This document shows, piece after piece, positions 39,360 to 47,953 of a stretch of 64,000 nucleotides of DNA. Origin of the DNA: a virus; IMG/VR virus record IMGVR_UViG_3300036834_000211, positions 1-64,000 of that record. One strand, 5' to 3'. Positions within the stretch are counted from its first letter, which is position 1, and the number at the start of each line of letters is the position of its first letter. The notes under the pieces were generated by a model. That model was not told the origin of the DNA. It made no database searches and saw nothing but the letters and a program-made list of their open reading frames with translations. Position numbers and translations under genes: made by a program.

Positions 39360-39866
39360 GTGGGTGCGACCCCGATCACGTTCGACTACGCCAGGTGGAC
39401 CGCGCAGTTCCCGGAGCTGTCAGGCATCTCGTCGTCGGTCATCTACGGCGTTGACGCCTCCGGCCTCCCGTTCGGCTACTGGTCCGACGCGACGATGTTC
39501 GTGAGGAACGACGGCATCGGTCCGGTTGACGACCCGATCATGCTGGCCAACCTACTCTACCTGACCACTGCCCACATCGCCTTCATGTCGTCGCCGCGGA
39601 CCAACGGCGTGCCCACTACCGGTGGGCTCGAGCCACCCCCGCCCATCGTCGGTCGCATCGCCAGCGCCGCGGAGGGGAGCGTCAACGTTGCCACCGAGAT
39701 GCCGGACCAGCTCCCAGCCGCGGCGTGGTGGAACCAGACGCCGTACGGGGCGACGGCGTGGGCCATGCTGAAGCCGTTCCGGACGTTCCGCTACTTCCCC
39801 AGCCGGCGGCGTCGGACCTACAACCCGCCCCGCCGGTACCTGGGCGGCAACTTCGGCTACTGGTGA
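39360..39866 (+). CDS. Head-tail connector, DUF4054 family
   Basis: 168 residues from a GTG. The N-terminal pattern FDYARWTAQFPELSGISSSV, with WSDATMFVRND and MLANLLYLTTAHIAFM, is that of DUF4054 adaptor proteins, a helical ring that attaches under the portal. The basic, aromatic C-terminus (YFPSRRRRTYNPPRRYLGG) may contact DNA or the portal. Position after the capsid and before the tail-completion gene supports the role. Confidence 0.78.
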   Translation: MGATPITFDYARWTAQFPELSGISSSVIYGVDASGLPFGYWSDATMFVRNDGIGPVDDPIMLANLLYLTTAHIAFMSSPRTNGVPTTGGLEPPPPIVGRIASAAEGSVNVATEMPDQLPAAAWWNQTPYGATAWAMLKPFRTFRYFPSRRRRTYNPPRRYLGGNFGYW

Positions 39867-39882
39867 GGGAGAGATTTGAATT

Positions 39883-40095
39883 ATGCCTATGAATATGTTC
39901 GTACCGTCCCTCGGAGACGTGGTGCTGGGAGTTATCTTTCCCAGGGCTGGCGTACCTAGCACAACGACACTCCTCGGCATCGCCGGGGTGGGCGATATGT
40001 ACGTTAACACGACGGCCGGTCCACCAGCGACACTCTACCTCTGTACCGCTGCGACGCCCACCGCACTGACGTGGGCGTCGGTCAGCGTCCCGTAG
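39883..40095 (+). CDS. Hypothetical small protein
   Basis: 70 residues, ATG preceded by GAGGGAGAG. Sequence VVLGVIFPRAGVPSTTTLLG and MYVNTTAGPPATLYLCTAAT resembles the short beta modules of fibre proteins. No signal peptide. Ends just before the divergent copy of the repeated RNA element. Confidence 0.5.
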   Translation: MPMNMFVPSLGDVVLGVIFPRAGVPSTTTLLGIAGVGDMYVNTTAGPPATLYLCTAATPTALTWASVSVP

Positions 40096-40112
40096 GACTC
40101 CCCAGTGCCTAA

Positions 40113-40214
40113 TCGAGCCTGCGCCAGCCTGCGCGTGTCGTCCAGCTTGACAAAAGGCTTGGTAGCTACCGCTATAGCCTCCGGTACCCCACCGCGCGCA
40201 GCGCACGCGCAGGC
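40113..40214 (+). ncRNA. Repeated intergenic element, divergent copy C
   Basis: The 5' part (TCGAGCCTGC at 40113-40122, CTGCGCGTG, CCAGCTTGACAAAAGG at 40142-40157) matches copies A and D, but the 3' GGCTGGACGAGCC half is absent. A different 11-bp helix forms instead: GCCTGCGCGTG (40127-40137) with CACGCGCAGGC (40204-40214). Inside, AGGCT (40155-40159) pairs with AGCCT (40176-40180). It separates a stop codon from the GTG at 40224. Either a truncated relic or a structural variant. Confidence 0.5.
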
Positions 40215-40223
40215 ACCTGCAAC

Positions 40224-40493
40224 GTGACCGTAGTCTTCAGCAACATCTCCGCGACGACGAGCCCGTTCGTCCTGCCTCCCGGCCAGTACGACATCGACGT
40301 TCACGCGACGTCCTACGGAACGGCGGTGACGTTGCAGAAGCTGGCGGCGGATGGGTCCACGTGGATGACCGCCCTGACAAACTTCGCGGCCGACGGCGTC
40401 ACGCCTGGGGTCTACTTATCTGGCACCTACCGAGTACTCGTCACCGGGGCTAGTGGTATCTATCTCAACATCGCGACGTTGGTTCAGTACTGA
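40224..40493 (+). CDS. Hypothetical beta-rich small protein
   Basis: 89 residues from a GTG 10 bases after the RNA element, without a clear Shine-Dalgarno. FVLPPGQYDIDVHATSYGTA and GVYLSGTYRVLVTGASGIYL indicate a small beta sandwich such as those used in fibre heads or capsid decoration. No family recognised. Confidence 0.5.
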   Translation: MTVVFSNISATTSPFVLPPGQYDIDVHATSYGTAVTLQKLAADGSTWMTALTNFAADGVTPGVYLSGTYRVLVTGASGIYLNIATLVQY

Positions 40494-40506
40494 GGAGATA
40501 GAGAGC

Positions 40507-40731
40507 ATGAAACTGGAAGAGATCGCCGAGATCGTCGGACGCGTCTGCCGGTGTGATCCCGACCGCGCGACCAATGCGGCAGCCGAGATCTTCGAGAAGG
40601 TGACCGCGGCGAGATGCGTCCTCACCGAGACCGTAGGTGAGGCGTCCGTGACGTTCTCCGCCCCCACCGTTGAGGAGCTGTACGGAGTCGCTGACGAGTA
40701 TCGCAGGCGCTATGTCGACCCGGGTACTTGA
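40507..40731 (+). CDS. Hypothetical small protein
   Basis: 74 residues; ATG follows GAGGAGATAGAGAG. Two helices (KLEEIAEIVGRVCRCDPDRA and TNAAAEIFEKVTAARC) then a strand-rich end (EASVTFSAPTVEELYGV). Stop overlaps the start of the tail-completion gene by 20 bases. Function unknown. Confidence 0.55.
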   Translation: MKLEEIAEIVGRVCRCDPDRATNAAAEIFEKVTAARCVLTETVGEASVTFSAPTVEELYGVADEYRRRYVDPGT

Positions 40732-41167
40732 GGGAGGCGAGAACCTCCGCCGCGCCCTGGCCTCGATCTCCATGGGGATACGACGCGGCGGCTCGCTGAA
40801 GGTCGGCTTCCTGAAAGGCTCCACGTACCCGGACGGCACACCCGTCGCCATGGTTGCCGCTGTCCACAACTACGGTGCCCCCAGCCGCGGCATCCCGCCG
40901 CGCCCGCACGGTAGTAACATGGTGGCGCGATACAGCCCCGAGTGGCCCGATGAGATCAGAGCGCAGCTTAAGGCAACCAACTACGACGCGCGGCTGACCA
41001 TGAACCGGATGGGCGCTCTCATCCGGGGGCAGTGGCAGCAGAGCATCCGCGACGGGCCCTTCGTCCCACTGAAGCCTGCGACGATCCGCGCCAAGGGATT
41101 CGATCAGCCTCTGATCGACAAGGCGCACATGATCAATTCGGTGGCGTTCGAGTACGAGGAGAGGTAA
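40712..41167 (+). CDS. Tail completion / virion morphogenesis protein (HK97 gp10 / Mu gpG-like)
   Basis: 151 residues. The pattern LKVGFLKGSTYPDGTPVAMV, AAVHNYGAPSRGIPPRPHGS, the central MGALIRGQWQQSIRD, and PLIDKAHMINSVAFEYE is characteristic of tail-completion proteins that join the head connector to the tail. It sits after the DUF4054 connector, as expected. Start chosen at the ATG within the previous gene because it gives the family's usual N-terminus. Confidence 0.78.
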   Translation: MSTRVLEGGENLRRALASISMGIRRGGSLKVGFLKGSTYPDGTPVAMVAAVHNYGAPSRGIPPRPHGSNMVARYSPEWPDEIRAQLKATNYDARLTMNRMGALIRGQWQQSIRDGPFVPLKPATIRAKGFDQPLIDKAHMINSVAFEYEER

Positions 41168-41196
41168 AATAGGACGCTTTCAGTAGGGAGGTCTCG

Positions 41197-41388
41197 ATGT
41201 CGTCGATCGTATATGATTTCCGCAACATGGAAGACTTCGCGGTGAAGAAGCCGGTCTACCTGTCTGACTTCGTCTCGATCCGACACAAGATCAACGAGCT
41301 GCTCAAGACCAGACTCGTCCCGGACGCCGCCGCGTCGCTGCACCCCGGCCTCGACCTCATCCTGCCCGGGACGTCGTCCGAGACGTGA
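41197..41388 (+). CDS. Hypothetical small protein
   Basis: 63 residues, ATG 7 bases after AGGGAGG. MSSIVYDFRNMEDFAVKKPV then YLSDFVSIRHKINELLKTRL; no family. Stop overlaps the next GTG. Probably a small assembly factor in the neck region. Confidence 0.55.
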   Translation: MSSIVYDFRNMEDFAVKKPVYLSDFVSIRHKINELLKTRLVPDAAASLHPGLDLILPGTSSET

Positions 41389-42209
41389 GGCCTACCGCCT
41401 TCGCCGAGGCCCTCGCCTCGGTCCTCTCCCCCGCCGATGGGACGGACGTGAACCTGCACAGCATCGTCGCGCCCGTCGTCGGGGCCGTCAACGAGAATCA
41501 GATCGTCACGCTGATGCAGAATGTGAGATTCGTGACGAACGTCGACTTCTCGCGCTCTCCCGTCTACTCGACGTTCCGGATGAGGGCGCAGGTGCAGGGT
41601 CTGCAGTCCGACGACATCCGGGTCCTCAACGGCCTGGGCATCCAGGGAGAGCGCCGGAAGGTCTACCTGTGGGGGGCGTGGACCGGCATGGTCCGCAGCC
41701 TGCAGAAGGGCAACGACCTGATGATCCGCCCCGACGGCAGCCTGTGGAAGGTGGCCCACGTGTTCGAGGACTACGGGCACAACCTCGTCGGCACGGGTGG
41801 GTGGTGCAGCGTCGCTGCCGTACTGCAGAACCCGACGAGCGAGGACTACTACGTACCGAGACCACCAGGGCCAGATGACGTGACAACCATAAGCCTGACT
41901 TCCAGCTACAACGTGGCGTTCGCGGACAGCGGGACGTACTTCGACAACGACGCGGTCTCCGTACCGATCACCGCGACGCTCCCGCCGCCGTCGCCGGGTC
42001 TGAACTACCACTTCACCGTCACTAGCGCGCAGCTCTTCCAGATTAAGGCGTCGGCCGGGGTCTCGATAGCGATCGGTACGGTGGAGAGCGTGCCGGGCGG
42101 CAGCCTGAGCTCCAATTTTCTGTACTCGTCGGTCTACATCTACGCGCCGTCGGGAGTGAGTAACCAGTGGGTCGCCGAGAGCGAGACAGGAGGATGGGAT
42201 GTTAACTAG
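41385..42209 (+). CDS. Neck/collar-like tail completion protein with C-terminal beta extension
   Basis: 274 residues from a GTG in a GTGA overlap. The first ~160 residues follow the collar-type protein of related contractile phages: VNLHSIVAPVVGAVNENQIV, VQGLQSDDIRVLNGLGIQGE, RRKVYLWGAWTGMVRSLQKG, then WKVAHVFEDYG and GWCSVAAVLQN. From ~165 a Ser/Thr/Ala-rich beta domain is appended (SYNVAFADSGTYFDNDAVSV) that is not part of the core. Head-tail joining role by family and location. Confidence 0.72.
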   Translation: MRPTAFAEALASVLSPADGTDVNLHSIVAPVVGAVNENQIVTLMQNVRFVTNVDFSRSPVYSTFRMRAQVQGLQSDDIRVLNGLGIQGERRKVYLWGAWTGMVRSLQKGNDLMIRPDGSLWKVAHVFEDYGHNLVGTGGWCSVAAVLQNPTSEDYYVPRPPGPDDVTTISLTSSYNVAFADSGTYFDNDAVSVPITATLPPPSPGLNYHFTVTSAQLFQIKASAGVSIAIGTVESVPGGSLSSNFLYSSVYIYAPSGVSNQWVAESETGGWDVN

Positions 42210-43008
42210 CAAGATGAGGGTACTGCGGGCCGCGGGCGCGGTACTCGCGCTGGTACTGGCCCCCCTGGGGGCAGACGCGGCCACGTCGCTCGTGGGTCCG
42301 ATCCAGACCTACTCCTGCACGAATCAGGTGGCGACGGCGCTCGCCTCGGGCACCGCCGCGACGACCTGCTCGAACGTTACGGCAGCCATGTTCGGCTCGG
42401 CCATCGGTGCGGGCACGCTCTTCGGGAATCCGACGGGCTCAGCCGGGGCTCCGAGCTTCACGGCCGCGCCGGTCCTCGGCGTTGCCTCGACCACCGCCGG
42501 CACCCTGGGCCTCGCCAGCTCGACGCAGTCCGGGATCGTGCAGTTGGAGAACACGGGTGCCACCGCGTCCTGGCACCTGGACTTCCCGGCTACCGCCGGC
42601 TCCTCCAACGGCCAGGTGATGACGTGGCAGGGCGTCGACACCCCAATGACGTGGCAGAGCGTCGCGCTCGCCGCGGTGCCTATCCTCGTCGAGACGACGG
42701 GACCGGTGACGCTGACCAGCGCCCTCGACCGGACGGTATTCTACACGACTACCGCCGCCGTGACGTTTAACCTGACCGGCTCGGTAGTAGCCGGCGACAA
42801 CTGGTGCTTCGTCCAGACCTCCTCCAACGCCTGGACCCTCGCGGCCAACAGCGTTACCGGCATGACGATCACGGTGGCCAACTCTCCCGGTACCGCCACG
42901 ACGGGTACGCTGGTGTCGGGGGCGGCTGGCAGCCTGGTCTGCATCGACATGATCACGGCGACCAACGCCCAGGCGTACACGAGCAACGGCGCTGTGACGA
43001 ATAACTGA
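42199..43008 (+). CDS. Secreted fibre-like protein
   Basis: 269 residues; the start has a perfect GGAGG 4 bases upstream inside the previous gene. Signal peptide MLTSKMRVLRAAGAVLALVL ending near GADA. The mature chain is Gly/Thr/Ser/Ala rich with fibre-type repeats (GSAIGAGTLFGNPTGSAGAP) and a beta-sandwich-like end (VAGDNWCFVQTSSNAWTLAA). First of six coupled fibre or secreted proteins inserted between the collar and tail terminator genes. Confidence 0.65.
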   Translation: MLTSKMRVLRAAGAVLALVLAPLGADAATSLVGPIQTYSCTNQVATALASGTAATTCSNVTAAMFGSAIGAGTLFGNPTGSAGAPSFTAAPVLGVASTTAGTLGLASSTQSGIVQLENTGATASWHLDFPATAGSSNGQVMTWQGVDTPMTWQSVALAAVPILVETTGPVTLTSALDRTVFYTTTAAVTFNLTGSVVAGDNWCFVQTSSNAWTLAANSVTGMTITVANSPGTATTGTLVSGAAGSLVCIDMITATNAQAYTSNGAVTNN

Positions 43009-43520
43009 TGCGATACTCCCTATCCTACTGCCTGCTGGTCCTAGTCATCGTGTGGGGCGTAGGCGCGCACGCGCAGCAGCAGCCCCCGGGACAGGACATG
43101 TGCGCCGGACCCCTCCCGTACCAGGCCGACGCCCTCGTCGACCAGCGATTTCGGCTCCAGTGCTCCATCCAGAAGCTCATCGCCGAGCGAGCCGACGCCG
43201 AGAACCGCGCGACCGCCGCGGAGGTTCAGACCTCGGTCGAGGCGGCACACGCCAAGGCCCAGACGGACGCGCTCGACGCGGCGAATAAGAAATCCGCCGA
43301 GACGAGCGAGTACTGGAAGTTATACGTCGAGGGAGCCGACGCGCAGATAGTCGAGGACAACGAGAAGATCAAGGAGCTGTCCACCGAACTCTCCGAGGCC
43401 AGGAAGCGAGTTGAGATGTATACTCCGAGATTGACGTCGGCCGTCGACGCGTCGTGCTCCTGGCGCGGAGCGCTCAACGAGCCCACCGCGAGGATGTGTA
43501 GACTGTGGCAGAAGAGATGA
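43008..43520 (+). CDS. Secreted coiled-coil protein
   Basis: 170 residues in a TGATG overlap. Signal peptide MRYSLSYCLLVLVIVWGVGA cleaved near AHA. The mature part has a Cys-bearing start, then a long helix (IQKLIAERADAENRATAAEV, NEKIKELSTELSEARKRVEM) and two Cys at the end (SCSWRGALNEPTARMC). A periplasmic coiled coil with terminal Cys is spanin-like in layout, but it is embedded in a fibre cluster, so the role is open. Confidence 0.6.
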   Translation: MRYSLSYCLLVLVIVWGVGAHAQQQPPGQDMCAGPLPYQADALVDQRFRLQCSIQKLIAERADAENRATAAEVQTSVEAAHAKAQTDALDAANKKSAETSEYWKLYVEGADAQIVEDNEKIKELSTELSEARKRVEMYTPRLTSAVDASCSWRGALNEPTARMCRLWQKR

Positions 43521-44404
43521 GTTCAAGATTGCGCGGCGCGCTCGCCCTCCTCTGCTCCCTCCTCTGCTCCCTCCTCTGCTCCCTCGCGTGGTCGATCGCG
43601 TGGTCGATCGCGTCGGCCAGCGCCGGGACGTTCGTGTCCGGCCCCGCCGTCCTCGGCATCCAGAACACTCTGTCGGCGTGGAGCAGCGCTACGACGGTCA
43701 ACTCGACGCAGACCATCTTCTCGTCAGCCGGAGCTGCCGTCGCCGTTGTCCAGACCGACACTACATCTACGGTGACCGGGGGCGCGATTAGCTTCCAGGT
43801 GTCCTACGACGGCACGAACTGGGTTACCGTCGCTGCGGATCAGGTCCTCGACCCGGCTTCTGCTAACCTCGCGCAGATCTCGCTCCCCTACACGCTAGTT
43901 GCGAGCACGAACAAGACGTTCCTGATCCTGCCGCACGGCGCGCAGGGATTGCGGATCATCCTGACGACCGCGATCACCGGCACCGCCACGCTGACGCCGT
44001 ACTACGCGCTCTCCGGCACGCCCGGAGTCTACGAGGTAATCGATCCGGCCAACACCGCGGCCAACCCCGACTACGTCGCCCCGGGGACCGGGCAGACCTT
44101 CCCGATCGGCCCGCCGCCAGCCGCCGCCCGCAACACGCCGGGCTGCACGGTAGGCACGTCCTCGGCCCAGTGCCTCGCGGCGTCCACCGCCGTCTCCTTC
44201 CTGCAACTCCAGAACACTTCCGCGTCTGCTAACATCGCCTGTAACATCGTCGGCGGCACCGCCGTGCTCAACAGCAGTACCTCCGTCCAGCTCGGGGCCG
44301 GTCAGTCGGCGAGCTGGGGCGAGGGTACCGGGGGAGTTCCGTCCGGTGCGATCAACTGCATAGCTAGCGCCGCGTCCACGCCGCTCTACGTGGAGTGGAA
44401 GTGA
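43517..44404 (+). CDS. Secreted fibre-like protein with tandem-repeat signal peptide
   Basis: 295 residues from the ATG in the ATGA overlap (a GTG 12 bases earlier is possible). The hydrophobic core of the signal peptide is built from repeats: LLCS three times then AWSI twice, encoded by exact 12-base units. The mature part is a beta protein (ISFQVSYDGTNWVTVAADQV, IILTTAITGTATLTPYYALS) followed by a Cys-containing C-terminal domain with TPGCTVGTSSAQC. Probably a surface or fibre tip domain. Confidence 0.62.
   Translation: MSSRLRGALALLCSLLCSLLCSLAWSIAWSIASASAGTFVSGPAVLGIQNTLSAWSSATTVNSTQTIFSSAGAAVAVVQTDTTSTVTGGAISFQVSYDGTNWVTVAADQVLDPASANLAQISLPYTLVASTNKTFLILPHGAQGLRIILTTAITGTATLTPYYALSGTPGVYEVIDPANTAANPDYVAPGTGQTFPIGPPPAAARNTPGCTVGTSSAQCLAASTAVSFLQLQNTSASANIACNIVGGTAVLNSSTSVQLGAGQSASWGEGTGGVPSGAINCIASAASTPLYVEWK
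43547..43609 (+). repeat. 12-bp tandem repeats inside the signal peptide codons
   Basis: CTCCTCTGCTCC occurs three times in a row (43547-43582) and GCGTGGTCGATC twice (43586-43609), without mismatches. Both units are multiples of three, so gain or loss of a unit changes the length of the hydrophobic core by four residues without a frameshift. Seen directly in sequence. Confidence 0.8.
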
Positions 44405-45363
44405 TGCCGCGCTCGATCGTCCTTGCCGTCCTCCTCTGCTCAGTGGCGGCGAGCGCTCTTGCCCAGATCGGACCGCCCCCCGGTGGGGGAGGCAGTGGCA
44501 TCTCGGGCCTGACGAACAACGTCGTGCCGAAGTCGAACTCCGCGGGGACTAACATCGTCAACGGGGCGGCTACCGACACGGGCAATACGTTCCAGGTCGC
44601 CGAGGGAGCCCTCGAGACCCCGGTCGCCCTCACCGACGGCTCGACGGTCGCGGTCAACTGCTACCTGTCGAACAACTTCACACTACAGCTCACGGCTAGC
44701 GGACACACGATCTCGAATCCGACCAACTGCACGGCCGGACAGCGACTCGACTTTCTGGTGCAGCAGCCGGCGTCCGGCGGACCCTACACGGTGTCGTGGG
44801 GCGCGGCCTACGTGTGGGTCGCCAGCGCCCCGGTGCTCAACACCGGCGCGAGCGCCTACACCGAAGCGGTGTGTAAGATCACTGCCACGACCCCGACAAT
44901 GATCTGCTACGCCCATGTCAACGGGGCCACCGGTGCGGCGTCAGTCGCGGCCCCTGCCGCGCCCGCGAGCACGTCTGCGTACCAGGCCCAGGGACTGTCG
45001 AGCGGTACCACGATCATCACACCTGTGACGACTGGCAACGTGGCGGTCACGATCTCGGGCACCTGCGAGACGACGGTGACGACGGTGACGGACGGCGCCC
45101 AGTTCTACATCATGCACGGGACCGGCAACGGAAACGCGAACGGCTCGACGACCCTCGGGACGCAGGACGGATCGGTCGAGCCGTGCCAGCCTGGTACGAC
45201 CCTGACGGCTGCGGCGGACTGGAAGTCACCCTGGTCGAAGACCTGGGTGGTGACGGGGCTGACGGTCGGGACCGCGTACTACTTCGACCTCGCCGGAGAG
45301 GCGATAGGGGCGTCGGCGGTCAAGCTCGTCAATGTGGACGTCGCCGCTTACGAGATCCAATGA
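44404..45363 (+). CDS. Secreted fibre-like protein
   Basis: 319 residues in a TGATG overlap. Signal peptide MPRSIVLAVLLCSVAASALA, then GPPPGGGGSG linker and fibre-type sequence (SGLTNNVVPKSNSAGTNIVN). Two beta domains follow, the second with GTCETTVTTVTDGAQFYIMH and TGLTVGTAYYFDLAGEAIGA, typical of fibre receptor-binding or adaptor folds. No enzyme motif. Confidence 0.62.
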   Translation: MPRSIVLAVLLCSVAASALAQIGPPPGGGGSGISGLTNNVVPKSNSAGTNIVNGAATDTGNTFQVAEGALETPVALTDGSTVAVNCYLSNNFTLQLTASGHTISNPTNCTAGQRLDFLVQQPASGGPYTVSWGAAYVWVASAPVLNTGASAYTEAVCKITATTPTMICYAHVNGATGAASVAAPAAPASTSAYQAQGLSSGTTIITPVTTGNVAVTISGTCETTVTTVTDGAQFYIMHGTGNGNANGSTTLGTQDGSVEPCQPGTTLTAAADWKSPWSKTWVVTGLTVGTAYYFDLAGEAIGASAVKLVNVDVAAYEIQ

Positions 45364-47132
45364 AGAAGCTATTTTTCTGTCTCTTGATGCTCTTCGTCGC
45401 GACCTTCGTCGTGGCCTTAGTCGACGTCGCGACCATGCCGGGATCTCGCGCCATCCTGATCGCCGGCGGTGGGGGAAGCGGTGGAGGAACAAGTACCATA
45501 ACTGGATTGTCCCTGTCGAGTACGACTTACACGTCAAGTACAGCGGGGACCAATGTAGGAACTCTTACTCTCGCAGGAACGAACAATGGTACGGCAACCT
45601 ACACGCTGAGCGGTCCGGACGCGGCGAGGTTTCAACTCAGCTCGTCCTGCACAGGGGCGTCGTGCAGCCTTCAGGCCAGCGGTAGCGAGCCAGACGGATT
45701 CCACGATGGTCGTTTTCTGGTGTTCGTTACGCCGACACTCGCCGGCGCAAGAGGAAGCGGCGTCGTTTATCCTTTTACTGTCAACGAGACAGTCACTTGT
45801 AATCAAACGGTTACGACAGGCTTCGCCGCATCGAACATCACGAGCGCCATAGCCGCCGCGAGCGCCGGACAGAACATCTGCATTCAGGGCAGCGGGACTG
45901 TAGCTAGTAACGTGGCGGTCAACAAGGGCGTTCGAATCACGGGAGTCAACAGTACCTCTAACCCATCGATCACGGTATCGGGGCAGATAGTCGCGTTCAA
46001 CGTCACCGCCAATGCGGCTCAGATCGACCATTTGACGGCGTCCGGAACGATACCAGGGTCGCCAGCGACGAACGTTTGCAATAGCACGCTGTCTGGCTTC
46101 GTCAGCACAGGCACAGGCATCAGCGGCTTCACCGCCACGTACAACAAGACCAGCTCCTTCATGTGCGACTACGTGTACGGCGACACGACGACTGGATTGA
46201 GTGGTTTGGTGCACAAGTACAACTACAGCTCTGGCAGCGGGTACGTCGGGGTGGCGTGTGACATCTGCGTGGGAGGCAGCAACGTCGTCAACAACAATAC
46301 TTGGAAAGATGGCGCCCCCGCCACTGGCGAGGTCAATCTATATCCATTCGCCATAAGTGGAGACGCAATATCGGTGGGGGTGTCGTTTACGAATAACATC
46401 GTGATCAATAATACTCTCTGGGAGTGCTACGACGCACACGGTGGTACGGACATCTACTGGACCAGCAACTATGCGTTGGCGTGCAATGCTCACGGCAACA
46501 GCTCGGCCTTGGCCGTGGGTCCAATCTCAGGGCGGAATGCGACTCGCGATCGGGTCAACAGCAATTACATCGACGCGGGAACAGCCGGCAGCTGTTGCGA
46601 CGCGATCGTTGATGAGGCCGTCTCGGGAACCTCGCTGATCTGCACTGGTGGAGACGGACAAGGCTGCCAAGTCGAGAACAACACCGCTTTGGTCAGTGGC
46701 GCGTCCTGCTCCGGCTGGATCTTGACGGGAGCCGCCGGCGGCACGTTGACGGGCACGCAGACCGTGAGCGGAAATGTCTGTACTGGCGCTCCGGCGACGA
46801 TGGCCGCTCCGGTACTGACGACCGATCAGCCGTCGAACGGGTTTGTGGCCGGCCAAGCGAATGGAGTCATCGGCAAGATCACGGTGGCGATGACGCCGGC
46901 ATTTCCTGCGTGGGTAGGTAGCTGGCCATACGCCAGTGGCTGGCCAGGGACATTCTCAGTCGGCGGCACAAATTCCGGGGGTTTCGTGATTTGCGTCGAT
47001 GGCCAGCACCTTTGTCAGAGTGCCACCGGAACGCCGGCAGGAACCTATAATGATTTTACGATCACCGGCACCTTGACTGGGCTCAGCAACTCGCCGCAGA
47101 CATCCGGTACACAGACCGTGACGGGCACTTAA
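45360..47132 (+). CDS. Secreted right-handed beta-helix protein with Ig-like N-terminal domain
   Basis: 590 residues, ATG in an ATGA overlap. Hydrophobic signal MKKLFFCLLMLFVATFVVAL, Gly-rich linker, then a cadherin/Ig-like domain (GTATYTLSGPDAARFQLSSS). From ~150 a parallel beta-helix of the NosD/pectate-lyase type runs to ~530, with stacked Asn (GGSNVVNNNTW, FTNNIVINNTLW) and many paired Cys, unusual for a cytoplasmically folded spike. Possible polysaccharide lyase or binding protein. The helix region is less GC-rich than its surroundings. Confidence 0.65.
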   Translation: MKKLFFCLLMLFVATFVVALVDVATMPGSRAILIAGGGGSGGGTSTITGLSLSSTTYTSSTAGTNVGTLTLAGTNNGTATYTLSGPDAARFQLSSSCTGASCSLQASGSEPDGFHDGRFLVFVTPTLAGARGSGVVYPFTVNETVTCNQTVTTGFAASNITSAIAAASAGQNICIQGSGTVASNVAVNKGVRITGVNSTSNPSITVSGQIVAFNVTANAAQIDHLTASGTIPGSPATNVCNSTLSGFVSTGTGISGFTATYNKTSSFMCDYVYGDTTTGLSGLVHKYNYSSGSGYVGVACDICVGGSNVVNNNTWKDGAPATGEVNLYPFAISGDAISVGVSFTNNIVINNTLWECYDAHGGTDIYWTSNYALACNAHGNSSALAVGPISGRNATRDRVNSNYIDAGTAGSCCDAIVDEAVSGTSLICTGGDGQGCQVENNTALVSGASCSGWILTGAAGGTLTGTQTVSGNVCTGAPATMAAPVLTTDQPSNGFVAGQANGVIGKITVAMTPAFPAWVGSWPYASGWPGTFSVGGTNSGGFVICVDGQHLCQSATGTPAGTYNDFTITGTLTGLSNSPQTSGTQTVTGT

Positions 47133-47953
47133 TGGCGATTACGCACGTTAATGGCGTAATTGGCGCTGATGGTTCAGCCACCGGAGCGACCAGCGGCACT
47201 GCGCCGTCTTTCACTGCCTCGGCCGGCAATCTCGTCTGTGGCGGAGTGACGTTTAGTAACGCCACCAATGTCTTGACATCGGTCAAGATTGGCTCACTTA
47301 TAGCGACGCTTGGAACAGCAATAAACAATACCAACAATGCGACATTTTTAGTACCATATCATTTTCCTGGCTCAATTCTTACGGGGGGTGCCGCAGTAAT
47401 CACCGCGGCATTCTCCGCGGCCGTCACCTACATAAGGATCATAGGCGACGAATTTGCGGGCGTTCAGGTAAGCTCGCCGCTCGATCAAGCGACTGGCCAG
47501 TATCAGCCGGCGCCATCTGGGGGTCCCTCGTCCGGCAACGTCACGCCGCTGCACAATGGAGAACTGATCTACGGCATCGTCGACGACGGCTCGCAGGGCG
47601 GCGGAACGTGGACGGCGGGCAGTGGCTTCACGCTGCTCGAACAGAATGCCAGCGGCAATGCCGTTACGATGGCGAGTGAGTGGCGGGTGCAAGCCACCGC
47701 TGCCGCGATAGCCGCAACGTTCACCGAGAGCTTCGGCAATACTACGGACAGTTTCGAAACCGCGATCATGACATTCCAGGCGGCGGCCTCTAGCGCTTCT
47801 AGTAGAGGTTGCATCAAGGGGTCAATCTTGCTATTCGGTTGCGGCATCTGGGCGGCAAAGAAGATCGAGAAGAATGAGATCGTCACTAGGCGGTCTCTCA
47901 TCTTGCCAGGTCGCCGAGGTCTGATCGACCACAACGGCGGTCCCTCCCGATGA
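47132..47953 (+). CDS. Fibre-like protein with C-terminal membrane-like segment
   Basis: 273 residues, TAATG overlap. No signal peptide. Beta-rich body (ASAGNLVCGGVTFSNATNVL, GVQVSSPLDQATGQYQ, GNVTPLHNGELIYGIV) resembling a jelly-roll domain found in secreted bacterial and phage proteins. Near the end, GCIKGSILLFGCGIWAAKKI is hydrophobic and then basic, like a C-terminal anchor. Lower GC in the middle suggests recent exchange. Confidence 0.55.
   Translation: MAITHVNGVIGADGSATGATSGTAPSFTASAGNLVCGGVTFSNATNVLTSVKIGSLIATLGTAINNTNNATFLVPYHFPGSILTGGAAVITAAFSAAVTYIRIIGDEFAGVQVSSPLDQATGQYQPAPSGGPSSGNVTPLHNGELIYGIVDDGSQGGGTWTAGSGFTLLEQNASGNAVTMASEWRVQATAAAIAATFTESFGNTTDSFETAIMTFQAAASSASSRGCIKGSILLFGCGIWAAKKIEKNEIVTRRSLILPGRRGLIDHNGGPSR

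Noticed and set aside
43505-43517. GTG at 43505 as the start of the repeat-bearing secreted protein
   Set aside because: The ATG at 43517 overlaps the upstream stop as in most junctions here and gives a standard signal peptide.
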